64,000 nucleotides of DNA. It comes from Cupriavidus sp. YR651 (lineage in GTDB: Bacteria > Pseudomonadota > Gammaproteobacteria > Burkholderiales > Burkholderiaceae). The stretch is taken from NCBI RefSeq assembly GCF_900101625.1, contig NZ_FMYZ01000005.1, forward strand, positions 372,001 to 436,000. Reading direction: 5' to 3'. Below are positions 45,566 to 54,649 of the stretch, piece by piece (the stretch's first letter is position 1; every line of letters starts with the position of its first letter). The translations under genes were made by a program, and so were the position numbers. Under the pieces are notes generated by a model. The model ran no database searches, was not told the DNA's origin, and saw nothing but the letters and a program-made list of their open reading frames with translations.

Positions 45566-46600
45566 ATGATCGGCCATGACACCCCTTGGCGATCACCGAA
45601 TACAACACGGAGGCATCTCTTGAAAGCAGTCCTGAAAGCGGGCGCGGCAGCCGCCCTCGCCATGCTCGGCCTGGCGCAAGCCGGCATCGTCCACGCGCAG
45701 TCGTACCCCAACAAGCCGATCCGCCTGATCGTCCCGTTTGCCGCAGGCGGCACGACGGATATCGTCGGACGCGCGGTATCCGATGCGCTGGGCCGTGAAC
45801 TGGGTCAGCCCGTCGTGGTGGAAAACCGCGGCGGCGGCGGCGGCGCCATTGGTGCCGATGCACTCGCCAAGTCCGCGCCGGACGGCTATACGCTGGGCAT
45901 CGCCACCGTGAGCACGATGGCCACCAACCCTGCCACCAACGCCAAGAACCCGTACGACCCGATCAAGGACTTCGCGCCGATCACCAACCTGGTGAACGTG
46001 CCGAACGTGCTGACCGTGAATCCGAAGGTGCCGGCCAAGAACCTCAAGGAATTCATCGCGCTGCTCAAGGCCAATCCTGGCAAATACAGCTACGCGTCGG
46101 CCGGCAAGGGCAGCATCTCCCATCTGGATGGCGAACTGTTCAAGGACATCACCAAGGCCGACATGGTCCACATTCCGTATCGTGGATCGGGCCCCGCGCT
46201 GAACGACACACTGGCTGGCCAGGTCAATGCCCAGTTCGACAACCTGCCCTCGTCGATGCCCTTCATCCAGACCGGCAAGCTGCGCGCACTGGCCGTCGCC
46301 GCGCCCAAGCGCGTGGAAGGCCTGCCTGACGTGCCGACCTTTGCCGAGGAAGGCATGAAGGACATGAACAACATGGCCTGGTACGGCCTGGTGGCCCCGG
46401 CCGGCACGCCTCCCGCGATCGTCGCCAAGGTCCACGACGCCGCCGTGAAGGCGCTGCAGGACCCCGCCGTGAAGAAGCGCCTGCATGACAGCGGCGCGTA
46501 CCCGGACGGCAACACGTCGCAGCAGTACGCCGCCCAGATCAAGCGCGAACTCGACCTGCGCAAGAAGATCGCCACGGATCAGAAAATCACGCTGGAGTAA
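45566..46600 (+). CDS. Bug-family periplasmic receptor (tripartite tricarboxylate transporter type)
   Basis: From ATG 45566 the protein has 344 residues with a twin-arginine-like signal (TTRRHLLKAVLKAG, about 14-27) and hydrophobic core, mature start near QSYPNKPIRLIVPFAAGG. The rest matches Bug receptors (GGGGAIGADALAKSAPDGYTLG; HIPYRGSGPALNDTLAGQV). An alternative TTG at 45620 has GGAGG six bases upstream and yields a normal Sec signal. No transporter membrane genes are nearby, so it is an orphan receptor. Solute unknown. Confidence 0.9.
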   Translation: MIGHDTPWRSPNTTRRHLLKAVLKAGAAAALAMLGLAQAGIVHAQSYPNKPIRLIVPFAAGGTTDIVGRAVSDALGRELGQPVVVENRGGGGGAIGADALAKSAPDGYTLGIATVSTMATNPATNAKNPYDPIKDFAPITNLVNVPNVLTVNPKVPAKNLKEFIALLKANPGKYSYASAGKGSISHLDGELFKDITKADMVHIPYRGSGPALNDTLAGQVNAQFDNLPSSMPFIQTGKLRALAVAAPKRVEGLPDVPTFAEEGMKDMNNMAWYGLVAPAGTPPAIVAKVHDAAVKALQDPAVKKRLHDSGAYPDGNTSQQYAAQIKRELDLRKKIATDQKITLE

Positions 46601-46760
46601 GCGTCGCCAGCCTCGCATGGATTGTGGCTGCCCCGCCGCCTGAATTTTGTATCTACAACTTTCCCTAGGCGGGCCGCCGCGAACCCCGGTACAGTACTGA
46701 GGAAGTCATTTTTCCCATGGTCCGCGTCTGCCGACGCGGACACTACCTGCGAGGATGAAG

Positions 46761-47132
46761 ATGCTGAAGAAGACCGTACCGACCCTGATCGTTGCCGCGC
46801 TGGCAGCCTTGGGCACCGTGCAACTGGCACACGCGCAGAAGAACTACACGGACGGCGGCGACCTCTACAGTGGCAGCCACACCAAGAAAGCCAGCCCGCA
46901 TTCCAACGCAGCCAAGTCCGGCAAATTCGATCCGTACACCGACGGCGCCAAGAAGTCGACGCGCTCGGACCTGGCCCCCGGCAAGAAGGTCGATCCGTAC
47001 ACGGACGGCGCAAAGGTTGGCAAGGTGGATCCGAATACGGATGGCGCCAAGTCCGGCAAGTTCGACACGTACACCGACGGTGCCAAGGCTGGCAAGGCCG
47101 ATCCCTATACCGACGGCGCCAAGAAGCAGTAA
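46761..47132 (+). CDS. Exported YTDGAK-repeat protein
   Basis: A 123-residue secreted protein: signal peptide MLKKTVPTLIVAALAALG (cleavage after AHA), then five lysine-rich repeats of the form GKxDPYTDGAK (about residues 50-123), preceded by a diverged NYTDGG. Net charge is strongly positive and there are no Cys. I know no function. ATG 46761 is chosen because GAGG at 46751-46754 is six bases upstream; an ATG at 46755 is too close. A terminator follows. Confidence 0.8.
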   Translation: MLKKTVPTLIVAALAALGTVQLAHAQKNYTDGGDLYSGSHTKKASPHSNAAKSGKFDPYTDGAKKSTRSDLAPGKKVDPYTDGAKVGKVDPNTDGAKSGKFDTYTDGAKAGKADPYTDGAKKQ

Positions 47133-47154
47133 GCAGCCCCGTCTGACGACACCG

Positions 47155-47181
47155 CAGCCCGCGTATCCCGCGGGCTGTTTT
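47155..47181 (+). terminator. Terminator after the repeat protein
   Basis: Stem CAGCCCGCG / CGCGGGCTG with loop TATCC and a T run. Confidence 0.8.
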
Positions 47182-47213
47182 GTTTTGTACTCGATACATT
47201 TCCCACGAAAAAA

Positions 47214-47228
47214 CATCACGATGTGATG
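47214..47228. promoter_or_regulatory. Perfect 15-base dyad
   Basis: CATCAC-GAT-GTGATG, about 235 bases before the small regulator-like gene. It is a possible operator; no regulator is assigned. Confidence 0.4.
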
Positions 47229-47461
47229 CTCGCACTGCACGGCACGCCGTGCGATGCGGCGCTGACGGCGCCTAGTTCAAAAGGATGATTAGGACATACC
47301 CGATCTGTCACGCAAATGTCCTGACATTACTGTTAGTGTCTCGCCTTATCAGAAGCGACCCGCCCATGTTGAGAGGCAGGCGCCTGTGCCGCCCGGGCCG
47401 GCCAAGCACCGGCAAGAGAAATACCTCAGGCGGCAGAATCCTTTTTTGGGAGACCTGAGCG

Positions 47462-47983
47462 ATGCAGTCCACAGCACACGAAGTCAACGAACCCGTAGTG
47501 CTCGCCCTTGTCGACGCCGTTACCGCGTGGCAAGGCGCCCTTGAACAGACCCTGTCCGTATCGGGCCTGACCTATCCGAATTGGCTGTTGTTGCGCGCAA
47601 TCCGCCAGGATGTATTCCGGCGCGGAAAGCCTTGCGAGACAGCCATCTTCCTGGATGTGCCGCATACCGAGCGATTGCTGCGCGAATTGAGCGATGCCGG
47701 CTGGCTCGAATTTGCCGCCGACGGCACGCCGCGCCTTGCCGCTACCGCGGTATCGCGCATGGAACGCGCCGCGCAGGCCGTCAAGGCATTGCACTCTGTG
47801 TCGGTCGGCCACCTGAGCAGCGGGGAGCGCTCCGCGCTCTCCAGCCTGCTCAATCGCATGACTGGCACGCTGCAAGACCACGCCGAACGCCACAGCCGCC
47901 ACGCGGCGTGGGAGCGTTCCGAGTTATCCGTAGTCGTCCCGCCCGACGTGAGCCGCGCCGCGCGGCAGGCCATCGCCGCGTAG
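47462..47983 (+). CDS. Small winged-helix-like protein (possible MarR-type regulator)
   Basis: A 173-residue soluble protein. The pattern LTYPNWLLLRAIRQDV ... TERLLRELSDAGWLEFAADGTPRLAATAVSRMERA, with a helix, a recognition-like helix and a wing before a terminal helix, resembles MarR proteins, but the match is weak. It is 119 bases upstream of the glutamate dehydrogenase gene, in the same direction, and may control it. GGGAG precedes the ATG. Confidence 0.6.
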   Translation: MQSTAHEVNEPVVLALVDAVTAWQGALEQTLSVSGLTYPNWLLLRAIRQDVFRRGKPCETAIFLDVPHTERLLRELSDAGWLEFAADGTPRLAATAVSRMERAAQAVKALHSVSVGHLSSGERSALSSLLNRMTGTLQDHAERHSRHAAWERSELSVVVPPDVSRAARQAIAA

Positions 47984-48102
47984 ACTTCCCCGCTTCCGCC
48001 GACATGACGCCCCGCACCACGGGGCGTCGTCGTTTTGTCACCCGGGACCGGCAAATCTTTCCTACAGTGTGAGCATGCACCGGCACTCGCCGAGGAGACA
48101 CC

Positions 48103-51100
48103 ATGCCCCCGGAAAACGAAGAAAAAGTCGCGCAGATGCTGGAGGATCTGGTTGCATTCGCCCGCGAGCGACTGCCCGGCGCGACATTCGATGTGGTCGA
48201 ACCGTTCCTGCGGCATTACTACGATCTGGCGGATGCCGAAGACCTGCTGGCGCGCAACGTCGCGGACCTCTACGGCGCCGTGATGGCGCACTGGCAGACC
48301 GCGCAGAAGTTCGTTCCCGGCACCGCGCGATTGCGCGTCTACAACCCCAACCTCGAAGAGCACGGCTGGCACTCGGACCATACGATCATCGAGATCGTCA
48401 ACGACGACATGCCGTTCCTGGTCGATTCCGTGACGATGGAAATCAACCGGCTCGGGCTGACGCTTCATTCGGCCATCCATCCGGTGTTCCGCGTCTGCCG
48501 CAATGCGAGTGGCGGCATCGACAGCATTGGCCTGGGCGGCAGCGAAACCAGCACGGCCACATGCCGGCTGGAATCGTTTATCCATTTCGAGGTCGACCGC
48601 ACCGGCGAGGCCGCGCGGCTTGACGCGCTGCGCACCGGCATCGCCCGCATCCTGGGCGATGTGCGCGCCGCCGTGGAAGACTGGCCCCGCATGCAGCAGA
48701 TCGCGCGCGACACCATCGCCAGCATGGCGCAGGCGCCGGACGCATCCGCGCCGGATGCGGTCGAGGCGCGCGCATTCCTGGAATGGCTGCTCGACGACCA
48801 TTTCTCCTTCCTGGGCCAGCGCGACTACGAACTGGTCCCGCGCGACGGCCAGTATTTCCTGCGCGGCGTGCCGGGCTCCGGGTCGGGCATCCTGCGCGAA
48901 GCGCTGCGCGAACCCGGCGAGGATGACCTGACGCCGCTCCCCCTTGCCGCCAAGGCCATCATCGAAGGCGCATCGCCCATCTTCCTGACCAAGGCCAATT
49001 CGCGTGCCACCGTGCACCGGCCCGGCTACCTCGACTACATCGGCGTGAAGCTTCTGGACGCCAACGGCAAGCTGTTCGGCGAGCGGCGATTCGTGGGGCT
49101 CTATACCTCGACGGCCTACATGGTCAGCACCAGCGAGATCCCGCTTCTGCGGCGCAAGTGCGCCAACATCCTGGCGCGCGCGGGGTTCCTGACCAAGGGC
49201 CACCTGTACAAGTCGCTCGTGACGATCCTCGAACAGTATCCTCGCGATGACCTGTTCCAGGCCGATGAAGACGAACTGTTCGACATCACGCTCGGCATCC
49301 TGCGCCTGCAGGAACACCAGCGTACGCGCCTGTTCGTGCGGCGCGACCGCTTCGACCGCTTTATCTCGTGCCTGGTATTCGTACCGCGCGACAAGTACAA
49401 CACCGACCTGCGCCAGCGCATCCAGAAACTGATGATGCAAGCCTTCAACGGCACCGGCTGCGAGTTCACGCCACTGCTGTCGGAGTCGCCACTTGCCCGC
49501 ATCCAGATCACCGTGCGCGGCGAGCCAGGCACGATGCCGGAAGTCGATACGCGCGAACTCGAAGCCCGCATCGTGCAGGCCACGCGCCGCTGGCAGGACG
49601 ACCTGGCCGAGGCGTTGCACGACACGCGCGGCGAGGAACAGGGCAACCGCCTGTTGCGCCGCTATGGCGATTCGTTCCCGGCCGGGTATCTTGAAGACTA
49701 TGCCGCCCGCACGGCGGTGCGCGACATCGAACTGATGGAGCTGGCTCGCCAGCACCCGAGCGGCCTCGCGATGAACCTCTACCGGCCCATCGAGGCCGCA
49801 TCGGGCGCATTCCGCTTCAAGGTGTTTCGCGCGGGAGAACCCATCGCGCTGTCGCTGAGCCTGCCGATGCTCGAACACCTTGGGGTGCGTGTGGACGAGG
49901 AGCGTCCATATCTGATCGAACCCGATGCCGGCGCGCCGGTCTGGATCCACGACTTCGGGCTGGAGATCGTCGCCGACCAGGACGGCCAGCGGCCCGACGT
50001 CGATATCGAACGCATCAAGCCGCTGTTCGAGGACGCCTTTGCGCGCGCCTGGAACGGCGAGATCGAGAACGACGACTTCAACCGCCTGGTGCTGCGCGCC
50101 AGCCTGGCCGCGCGCGACGTGACCATCCTGCGCGCCTACGCCAAGTACCTGCGCCAGGTCGGCTCGACGTTCAGCAACGCCTATATCGAGCGCGCACTGA
50201 CCGCCAACCCGACCATCGCCTCGATGCTGGTGTCGCTGTTCGTGTCGCGCTTCGACCCGGCCACGGCCACGCCCGGCACCACCGGCTGCGCGCCCGATGA
50301 CACGCGCTGCCAGCGCGTGCTGGCCGACATCGAGGCCGCGCTGGACCAGGTCCCGAATCTCGACGAGGACCGTATCCTGCGGCTGTTCCTGAACGTCATC
50401 AACGCCACGGTCCGGACCAACTATTTCTACCGCGACGCCGAGGGCCAGCCGCGGCCCTATGTCTCGTTCAAGTTCAACCCTGCGCTGGTACAGGGCTTGC
50501 CCGAGCCGCGGCCGATGTTCGAGATCTGGGTCTATTCGCCACGCGTGGAAGGCGTGCACCTGCGCGGCGGCCGCGTGGCGCGGGGCGGCCTGCGCTGGTC
50601 GGACCGGCGCGAGGATTTCCGCACCGAGGTGCTGGGCCTGATGAAGGCGCAGATGGTCAAGAACACGGTCATCGTGCCGGTGGGCTCCAAGGGCGGCTTC
50701 GTGGTCAAGCGCCCGCCGCCCGCCACCGACCGCGACGCCTTCCTGGCGGAGGGCATCGCCTGCTACCAGACCTTCCTGTGCGGGCTGCTGGACCTGACCG
50801 ACAACCTTGTCGCGGGCGAAGTGATACCGCCACCTGAGATCGTCCGGCATGACGAATCCGACCCCTACCTGGTCGTGGCGGCCGACAAGGGCACGGCCAC
50901 GTTCTCCGACTACGCCAACGCCATCTCGGCCGACTACCGCTTCTGGCTCGGCGATGCCTTCGCCTCCGGCGGCTCGGTCGGATACGACCACAAGAAAATG
51001 GGCATCACCGCGCGTGGCGCGTGGGAAAGCGTCAAGCGCCATTTCCGCGAGATGGGCATCGACATCCAGACCACGCCATTCAGCGTGGTCGGCGTCGGCG

Positions 51101-52986
51101 ACATGTCTGGCGACGTGTTCGGCAACGGCATGCTGCTGTCGCCCCATATCCGGCTGGTGGCCGCTTTCGACCATCGCCATGTCTTCCTGGACCCCGATCC
51201 CGACTGCGCGAAGAGCCTCGCCGAGCGCACGCGGATATTCGCCCTGCCCCGTTCGAGCTGGGCCGACTACGACACCTCGCTGATCTCGGCAGGCGGCGGC
51301 ATCTATCCGCGCACGGCCAAGACCATCGCGCTGACGCCGCAGGTGCAGGCGGTACTGGGCATCACGGCGACGTCGTTGTCACCCGCGGAGCTGATTCACG
51401 CGATCCTGATGGCGCCCGTGGACCTGCTCTACAACGGCGGCATCGGCACCTACGTCAAGTCCAGCGCGGAAACTCACCAGCAGGTTGGCGACCGCGCCAA
51501 CGATGCCGTGCGCGTGAACGGCTCCGAACTGCGTTGCAAGGTGGTGGGCGAAGGCGGCAACCTGGGCTTCACGCAACTCGGACGCATCGAATTCGCACGC
51601 AATGGCGGACGGATCTACACGGACGCCATCGACAACTCGGCGGGAGTGGACTGCTCCGACCACGAGGTCAACATCAAGATCCTGCTGGGCATCGTGGTGG
51701 CCGACGGCGAGATGACCATGAAGCAACGCAACAAGTTGCTTGCGGAGATGACGGACGAGGTCGGGTTGCTGGTGCTGCAGGACAACTACTACCAGACCCA
51801 GGCGCTATCCGTGGCCGGGCGCGAGGCGCCGACGCTGGTGGATCCCGAGGCGCGCCTGATCCGCTGGCTCGAGCGCGCGGGCCGGCTCAACCGTCCGCTG
51901 GAGTTCCTGCCGGCCGAGGAAGACATTGCCGAGCGCAAGGCATTGGGCGCAGGGCTGACGTCGCCCGAGCGCGCCGTGCTGCTGGCCTACAGCAAGATGT
52001 GGCTGTACGACGAACTGCTGGCCTCCGACGTGCCCGAAGACCCGCTCGTCAACGGCTTGCTGGCCGACTACTTCCCGCAGCCGCTGCGCCAGCGCCACGC
52101 GGAGACGATGCAGCGTCACCCGCTGCGGCGCGAGATCCTGGCGACGCACCTGACCAACATGCTCGTCAACCGCATCGGCGCCACGTTCGTCCATCACCTC
52201 ATGGAAGAGACCGACGGACGCCCCGCGGATATCGTGCGGGCGTGCCTGCTGGCCCGCGATGTCTTCGGACTGACCGCGCTGTGGGAACGCATCGATGCGC
52301 TCGACAACCGGGTCGAGGACGCGGTGCAGGCGCGCATGTTCGGCGCGCTGGGCCGCCTGCTGGAACGGGCCACCCTCTGGTTCGTGCGCTACCTGCGCGG
52401 GGGCGGCAAGGTGGAGCCGGGCGCGACGCGCTTCGTGGAGGCCGCGCAGTGGCTCACGCCGCAGTTGTCCACGCTGCTCCCGCCCGACGCCGCACAAGCG
52501 ATGGCCGAGCGCGCCATGACCCTGAATGAGGCCGGCGTCGACGAGGACCTGGCCCTGCGCGTGGCCGCCAGCGATATCGCCGCGGCGGCGCTCGACATCG
52601 CCGAAGTGGCGGCCATATGCGACCGCAGCATGGCTGCCGTGGCCGGGGTCTACTTCGCCCTCGACACGGAACTCAACTTCGGGTGGCTGCGCGAGCGCGC
52701 GTTCTCCTTGCCAGCCGATACGCACTGGGACCTGCTGGCGCGCACCACGACGCTGGAAGACCTGGGCCGCCTGAAACGCGCGTTGACGACGAGCGTATTG
52801 GGGCAGTCTCGCGACATGGACGACGCCCAGGCGTTGATCGAGGGCTGGCGCGGCAGCCGTCAGGTAGCCCTGGACCGCTACGCGCAGATGCTGACGGACC
52901 AGCGCGCTTCAGGCGCCTCGGGCGCTGCCGGGCTGTCGATGCTGTCGGTCGCGGTGCGTGAAATCGGGCTGCTGGAACGCGGCTAG
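48103..52986 (+). CDS. gdhB: NAD-specific large glutamate dehydrogenase
   Basis: The 1627-residue 180-kDa-type enzyme deaminates glutamate to 2-oxoglutarate with NAD+. The long N-terminal part contains ACT-like regulatory regions; the catalytic core is in the middle (about 790-1290), with RGGRVARGGLRWSDRREDFRTEVLGL, KNTVIVPVGSKGGFVVK, GVGDMSGDVFGNGMLLS and GGNLGFTQLGR. A large C-terminal helical part follows. The length is normal. GAGGAG precedes the ATG. The gene symbol varies between genomes. A 1202-residue reverse open frame across its 5' half is a shadow. Confidence 0.96.
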   Translation: MPPENEEKVAQMLEDLVAFARERLPGATFDVVEPFLRHYYDLADAEDLLARNVADLYGAVMAHWQTAQKFVPGTARLRVYNPNLEEHGWHSDHTIIEIVNDDMPFLVDSVTMEINRLGLTLHSAIHPVFRVCRNASGGIDSIGLGGSETSTATCRLESFIHFEVDRTGEAARLDALRTGIARILGDVRAAVEDWPRMQQIARDTIASMAQAPDASAPDAVEARAFLEWLLDDHFSFLGQRDYELVPRDGQYFLRGVPGSGSGILREALREPGEDDLTPLPLAAKAIIEGASPIFLTKANSRATVHRPGYLDYIGVKLLDANGKLFGERRFVGLYTSTAYMVSTSEIPLLRRKCANILARAGFLTKGHLYKSLVTILEQYPRDDLFQADEDELFDITLGILRLQEHQRTRLFVRRDRFDRFISCLVFVPRDKYNTDLRQRIQKLMMQAFNGTGCEFTPLLSESPLARIQITVRGEPGTMPEVDTRELEARIVQATRRWQDDLAEALHDTRGEEQGNRLLRRYGDSFPAGYLEDYAARTAVRDIELMELARQHPSGLAMNLYRPIEAASGAFRFKVFRAGEPIALSLSLPMLEHLGVRVDEERPYLIEPDAGAPVWIHDFGLEIVADQDGQRPDVDIERIKPLFEDAFARAWNGEIENDDFNRLVLRASLAARDVTILRAYAKYLRQVGSTFSNAYIERALTANPTIASMLVSLFVSRFDPATATPGTTGCAPDDTRCQRVLADIEAALDQVPNLDEDRILRLFLNVINATVRTNYFYRDAEGQPRPYVSFKFNPALVQGLPEPRPMFEIWVYSPRVEGVHLRGGRVARGGLRWSDRREDFRTEVLGLMKAQMVKNTVIVPVGSKGGFVVKRPPPATDRDAFLAEGIACYQTFLCGLLDLTDNLVAGEVIPPPEIVRHDESDPYLVVAADKGTATFSDYANAISADYRFWLGDAFASGGSVGYDHKKMGITARGAWESVKRHFREMGIDIQTTPFSVVGVGDMSGDVFGNGMLLSPHIRLVAAFDHRHVFLDPDPDCAKSLAERTRIFALPRSSWADYDTSLISAGGGIYPRTAKTIALTPQVQAVLGITATSLSPAELIHAILMAPVDLLYNGGIGTYVKSSAETHQQVGDRANDAVRVNGSELRCKVVGEGGNLGFTQLGRIEFARNGGRIYTDAIDNSAGVDCSDHEVNIKILLGIVVADGEMTMKQRNKLLAEMTDEVGLLVLQDNYYQTQALSVAGREAPTLVDPEARLIRWLERAGRLNRPLEFLPAEEDIAERKALGAGLTSPERAVLLAYSKMWLYDELLASDVPEDPLVNGLLADYFPQPLRQRHAETMQRHPLRREILATHLTNMLVNRIGATFVHHLMEETDGRPADIVRACLLARDVFGLTALWERIDALDNRVEDAVQARMFGALGRLLERATLWFVRYLRGGGKVEPGATRFVEAAQWLTPQLSTLLPPDAAQAMAERAMTLNEAGVDEDLALRVAASDIAAAALDIAEVAAICDRSMAAVAGVYFALDTELNFGWLRERAFSLPADTHWDLLARTTTLEDLGRLKRALTTSVLGQSRDMDDAQALIEGWRGSRQVALDRYAQMLTDQRASGASGAAGLSMLSVAVREIGLLERG

Positions 52987-53003
52987 AGACGATGGGCCGG
53001 AGG

Positions 53004-53029
53004 AAATCGCGCCGCGTCAGGCGCGATTT
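53004..53029. terminator. Bidirectional terminator after the glutamate dehydrogenase gene
   Basis: Stem AAATCGCGCC / GGCGCGATTT with GCGTCA loop, followed by T on the plus strand. Confidence 0.8.
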
Positions 53030-53439
53030 TCCCCGCCCGCTTCGTCACCGTCCTCTTCGTCGATGACGTCATCGTCGTCCATATCGCGCAGCGGCTCCAT
53101 GTCGTCGGTAGCGCTGCCGAAATCGTCGCTGCCGTCGCCGCGTGCGCGGAATTCCAGGCCAAGCCGCAAGAAGAGATCGAACGCGTCGGACAACAAGTGC
53201 TTCTGGCGTGGCAACAGGCTCGCGTACGGCATGTCATAGATCGACTGGTGCGCCCCGCGCGCGCCCTTGAGGCCGCGGTCACGTGCGATGTCGGACATCA
53301 ACGCCGCAAAGCCGGAGAGATCCTGTGCCGCCAGCGCGGCGTTGAGCACGCGCGCGATGACTTGCGGCGATGCACCCGCCCATCCAATGACTTCGGCATT
53401 GGAGGCGGAATCGTGGGATAGATCGCTAATGTCCATCAT
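53017..53439 (-). CDS. Uncharacterised acidic protein (possible antidote-like fold)
   Basis: A 140-residue protein. The segment VIARVLNAALAAQDLSGFAALMSDIARDRGLKGA recalls the start of HigA-type addiction-module antidotes (YLNAALEEGD... DIARARGM), but the helix-turn-helix that should follow is not clear and no toxin gene is adjacent. The last 40 residues are very acidic (DDDDVIDEEDGDE). Start 53439 is chosen; an in-frame upstream ATG is possible. Function unknown. Confidence 0.6.
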   Translation of the reverse strand: MMDISDLSHDSASNAEVIGWAGASPQVIARVLNAALAAQDLSGFAALMSDIARDRGLKGARGAHQSIYDMPYASLLPRQKHLLSDAFDLFLRLGLEFRARGDGSDDFGSATDDMEPLRDMDDDDVIDEEDGDEAGGENRA

Positions 53440-53515
53440 TGTCTTAACGGTCCCGCCTCGGCTGGCTTGAGGCAACGTGTGTATCGCAATCCACGTCGCC
53501 CCCCTTGCGTGGGGA

Positions 53516-53737
53516 TCAGGGCCGTCGGCCGTTGGTGGGGCGCTCGGTATCCGCGCCGGGTTGATCGCGAAGGGGCTGCTTGTAATCGACGGTGCCGTCG
53601 CTCTTGTTACTGGCCATCAGCCGGTTGCGCGCACCGCACAGCGGACAGCGAAAGAGGGGCCCTTGCCCTTCGTTCTTGATCGTTACCTCGCCGTGCGCCC
53701 ATTGCGCACCGCAGGATTGGTTCTGGCAGACAAACAT
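53516..53737 (-). CDS. Small zinc-ribbon protein
   Basis: A 73-residue protein with two Cys pairs (CQNQSC, CPLC) in a typical zinc ribbon and a polar tail (from about 45). The role is unknown; such proteins bind nucleic acid or protein. It lies in a group of small minus-strand genes. Confidence 0.75.
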   Translation of the reverse strand: MFVCQNQSCGAQWAHGEVTIKNEGQGPLFRCPLCGARNRLMASNKSDGTVDYKQPLRDQPGADTERPTNGRRP

Positions 53738-53876
53738 CGTGGACTCCGAAAGACGCGGCGAATCGTATCACGCGTGCCGGCGACACCGCGTCGCACGAGC
53801 CCTTCCGGCGGCCCCTACCTTGGCGGGATGGCACGCGTCGCGCCCCACTGCATCGCACGCCGACGCGTGACGAGCG

Positions 53877-54110
53877 CTACGTGCCGGCCTCGGCCAGGTC
53901 CTTCGGCCGCGCCCCCATGCGCCACATGTTGGGCGGCTCGCCAAGCTCTGTGCTCTGGTACATCCACGCGCCGCAACCCATGCAGCGCCAGCGGCTGTCG
54001 ACCTTGCAGCGATTGGGCTTGAGTCCGATGCCAGACGCGGCAAGATCTTCATGAGGCGGCACACTCGCCGGCTCGCCCACCAGCAGGTGACAAAGGTCAC
54101 AGGCTTGCAT
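53877..54110 (-). CDS. Second small Cys-rich protein
   Basis: A 77-residue protein with CDLC near the N-terminus and CMGC after residue 40, a likely zinc site. AGGAG is 7 bases before ATG 54110 (MQACDLC). It is not a copy of the previous zinc-ribbon protein. Function unknown. Confidence 0.75.
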   Translation of the reverse strand: MQACDLCHLLVGEPASVPPHEDLAASGIGLKPNRCKVDSRWRCMGCGAWMYQSTELGEPPNMWRMGARPKDLAEAGT

Positions 54111-54151
54111 CACAGTCTCCTGTCATCGCCCTTCACGATTGACCGGCTTCG

Positions 54152-54649
54152 TCAGCCATTGCTCTGCACCCAGTGCCGCGCCCAGGCACCGGCGGCCATG
54201 CGCGCCTCGGCCGGCGTGGGATAGGTTGCGGGCGGCCCGCCGGCCTCCTGCACCACCGTGCCGGCTTCCCAGATGTCGCACCATGCCTTGTACCGATCCG
54301 CACCCAGGGCCTGCCAGAACAGGTGAACGACAAAGCCCCGGTACTCGAACATATCCGCGCCGGATTCCGGCCCAGACTCCGACAGCAACGTCGACGCCGG
54401 GGGCGCGGACTGCGCCACGGCCGACGCCCGGTCGGGCGTTCTTTCGGATATTCCATCTGACGTTCGGTCAGGAATGTGATCGCGCCCGGGCTGGACCTCG
54501 CCGCCATCCTGTTCCGACGGTCGCGCGCGGCCCGCGCAAGCGAACACGGCGCACAGGCAAGCCGCCACGGCGCCCGTCAGCACCCCGACGGCAAACCAGC
54601 ACGCGGTTCGTTCCCACTGACTGTCATGTTGGCTGTCAAGTTGCCCCAT
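54152..54649 (-). CDS. One-TM protein of unknown function
   Basis: A 165-residue protein with a single membrane segment (about 17-38, CWFAVGVLTGAVAACLCAVFAC) and a polar linker. The C-terminal part (YRGFVVHLFWQALGADRYKAWCDIWEAG) looks conserved. GGGGGA precedes ATG 54649. Its upstream region holds the LexA box, 190 bases away. I do not recognise the family. Confidence 0.65.
   Translation of the reverse strand: MGQLDSQHDSQWERTACWFAVGVLTGAVAACLCAVFACAGRARPSEQDGGEVQPGRDHIPDRTSDGISERTPDRASAVAQSAPPASTLLSESGPESGADMFEYRGFVVHLFWQALGADRYKAWCDIWEAGTVVQEAGGPPATYPTPAEARMAAGAWARHWVQSNG

Larger units (their letters stand above)
47133..47461. other. Intergenic region before the small regulator-like gene
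   Basis: 329 bases. They hold the terminator of the repeat protein and a CATCAC-GAT-GTGATG dyad (47214-47228). No coding sequence is supported. Confidence 0.5.

Noticed and set aside
47572..51180. Minus-strand open frame of 1202 codons opposite the glutamate dehydrogenase gene
   Set aside because: Results from high-GC third positions of the real gene; no recognisable domains and no proper start.
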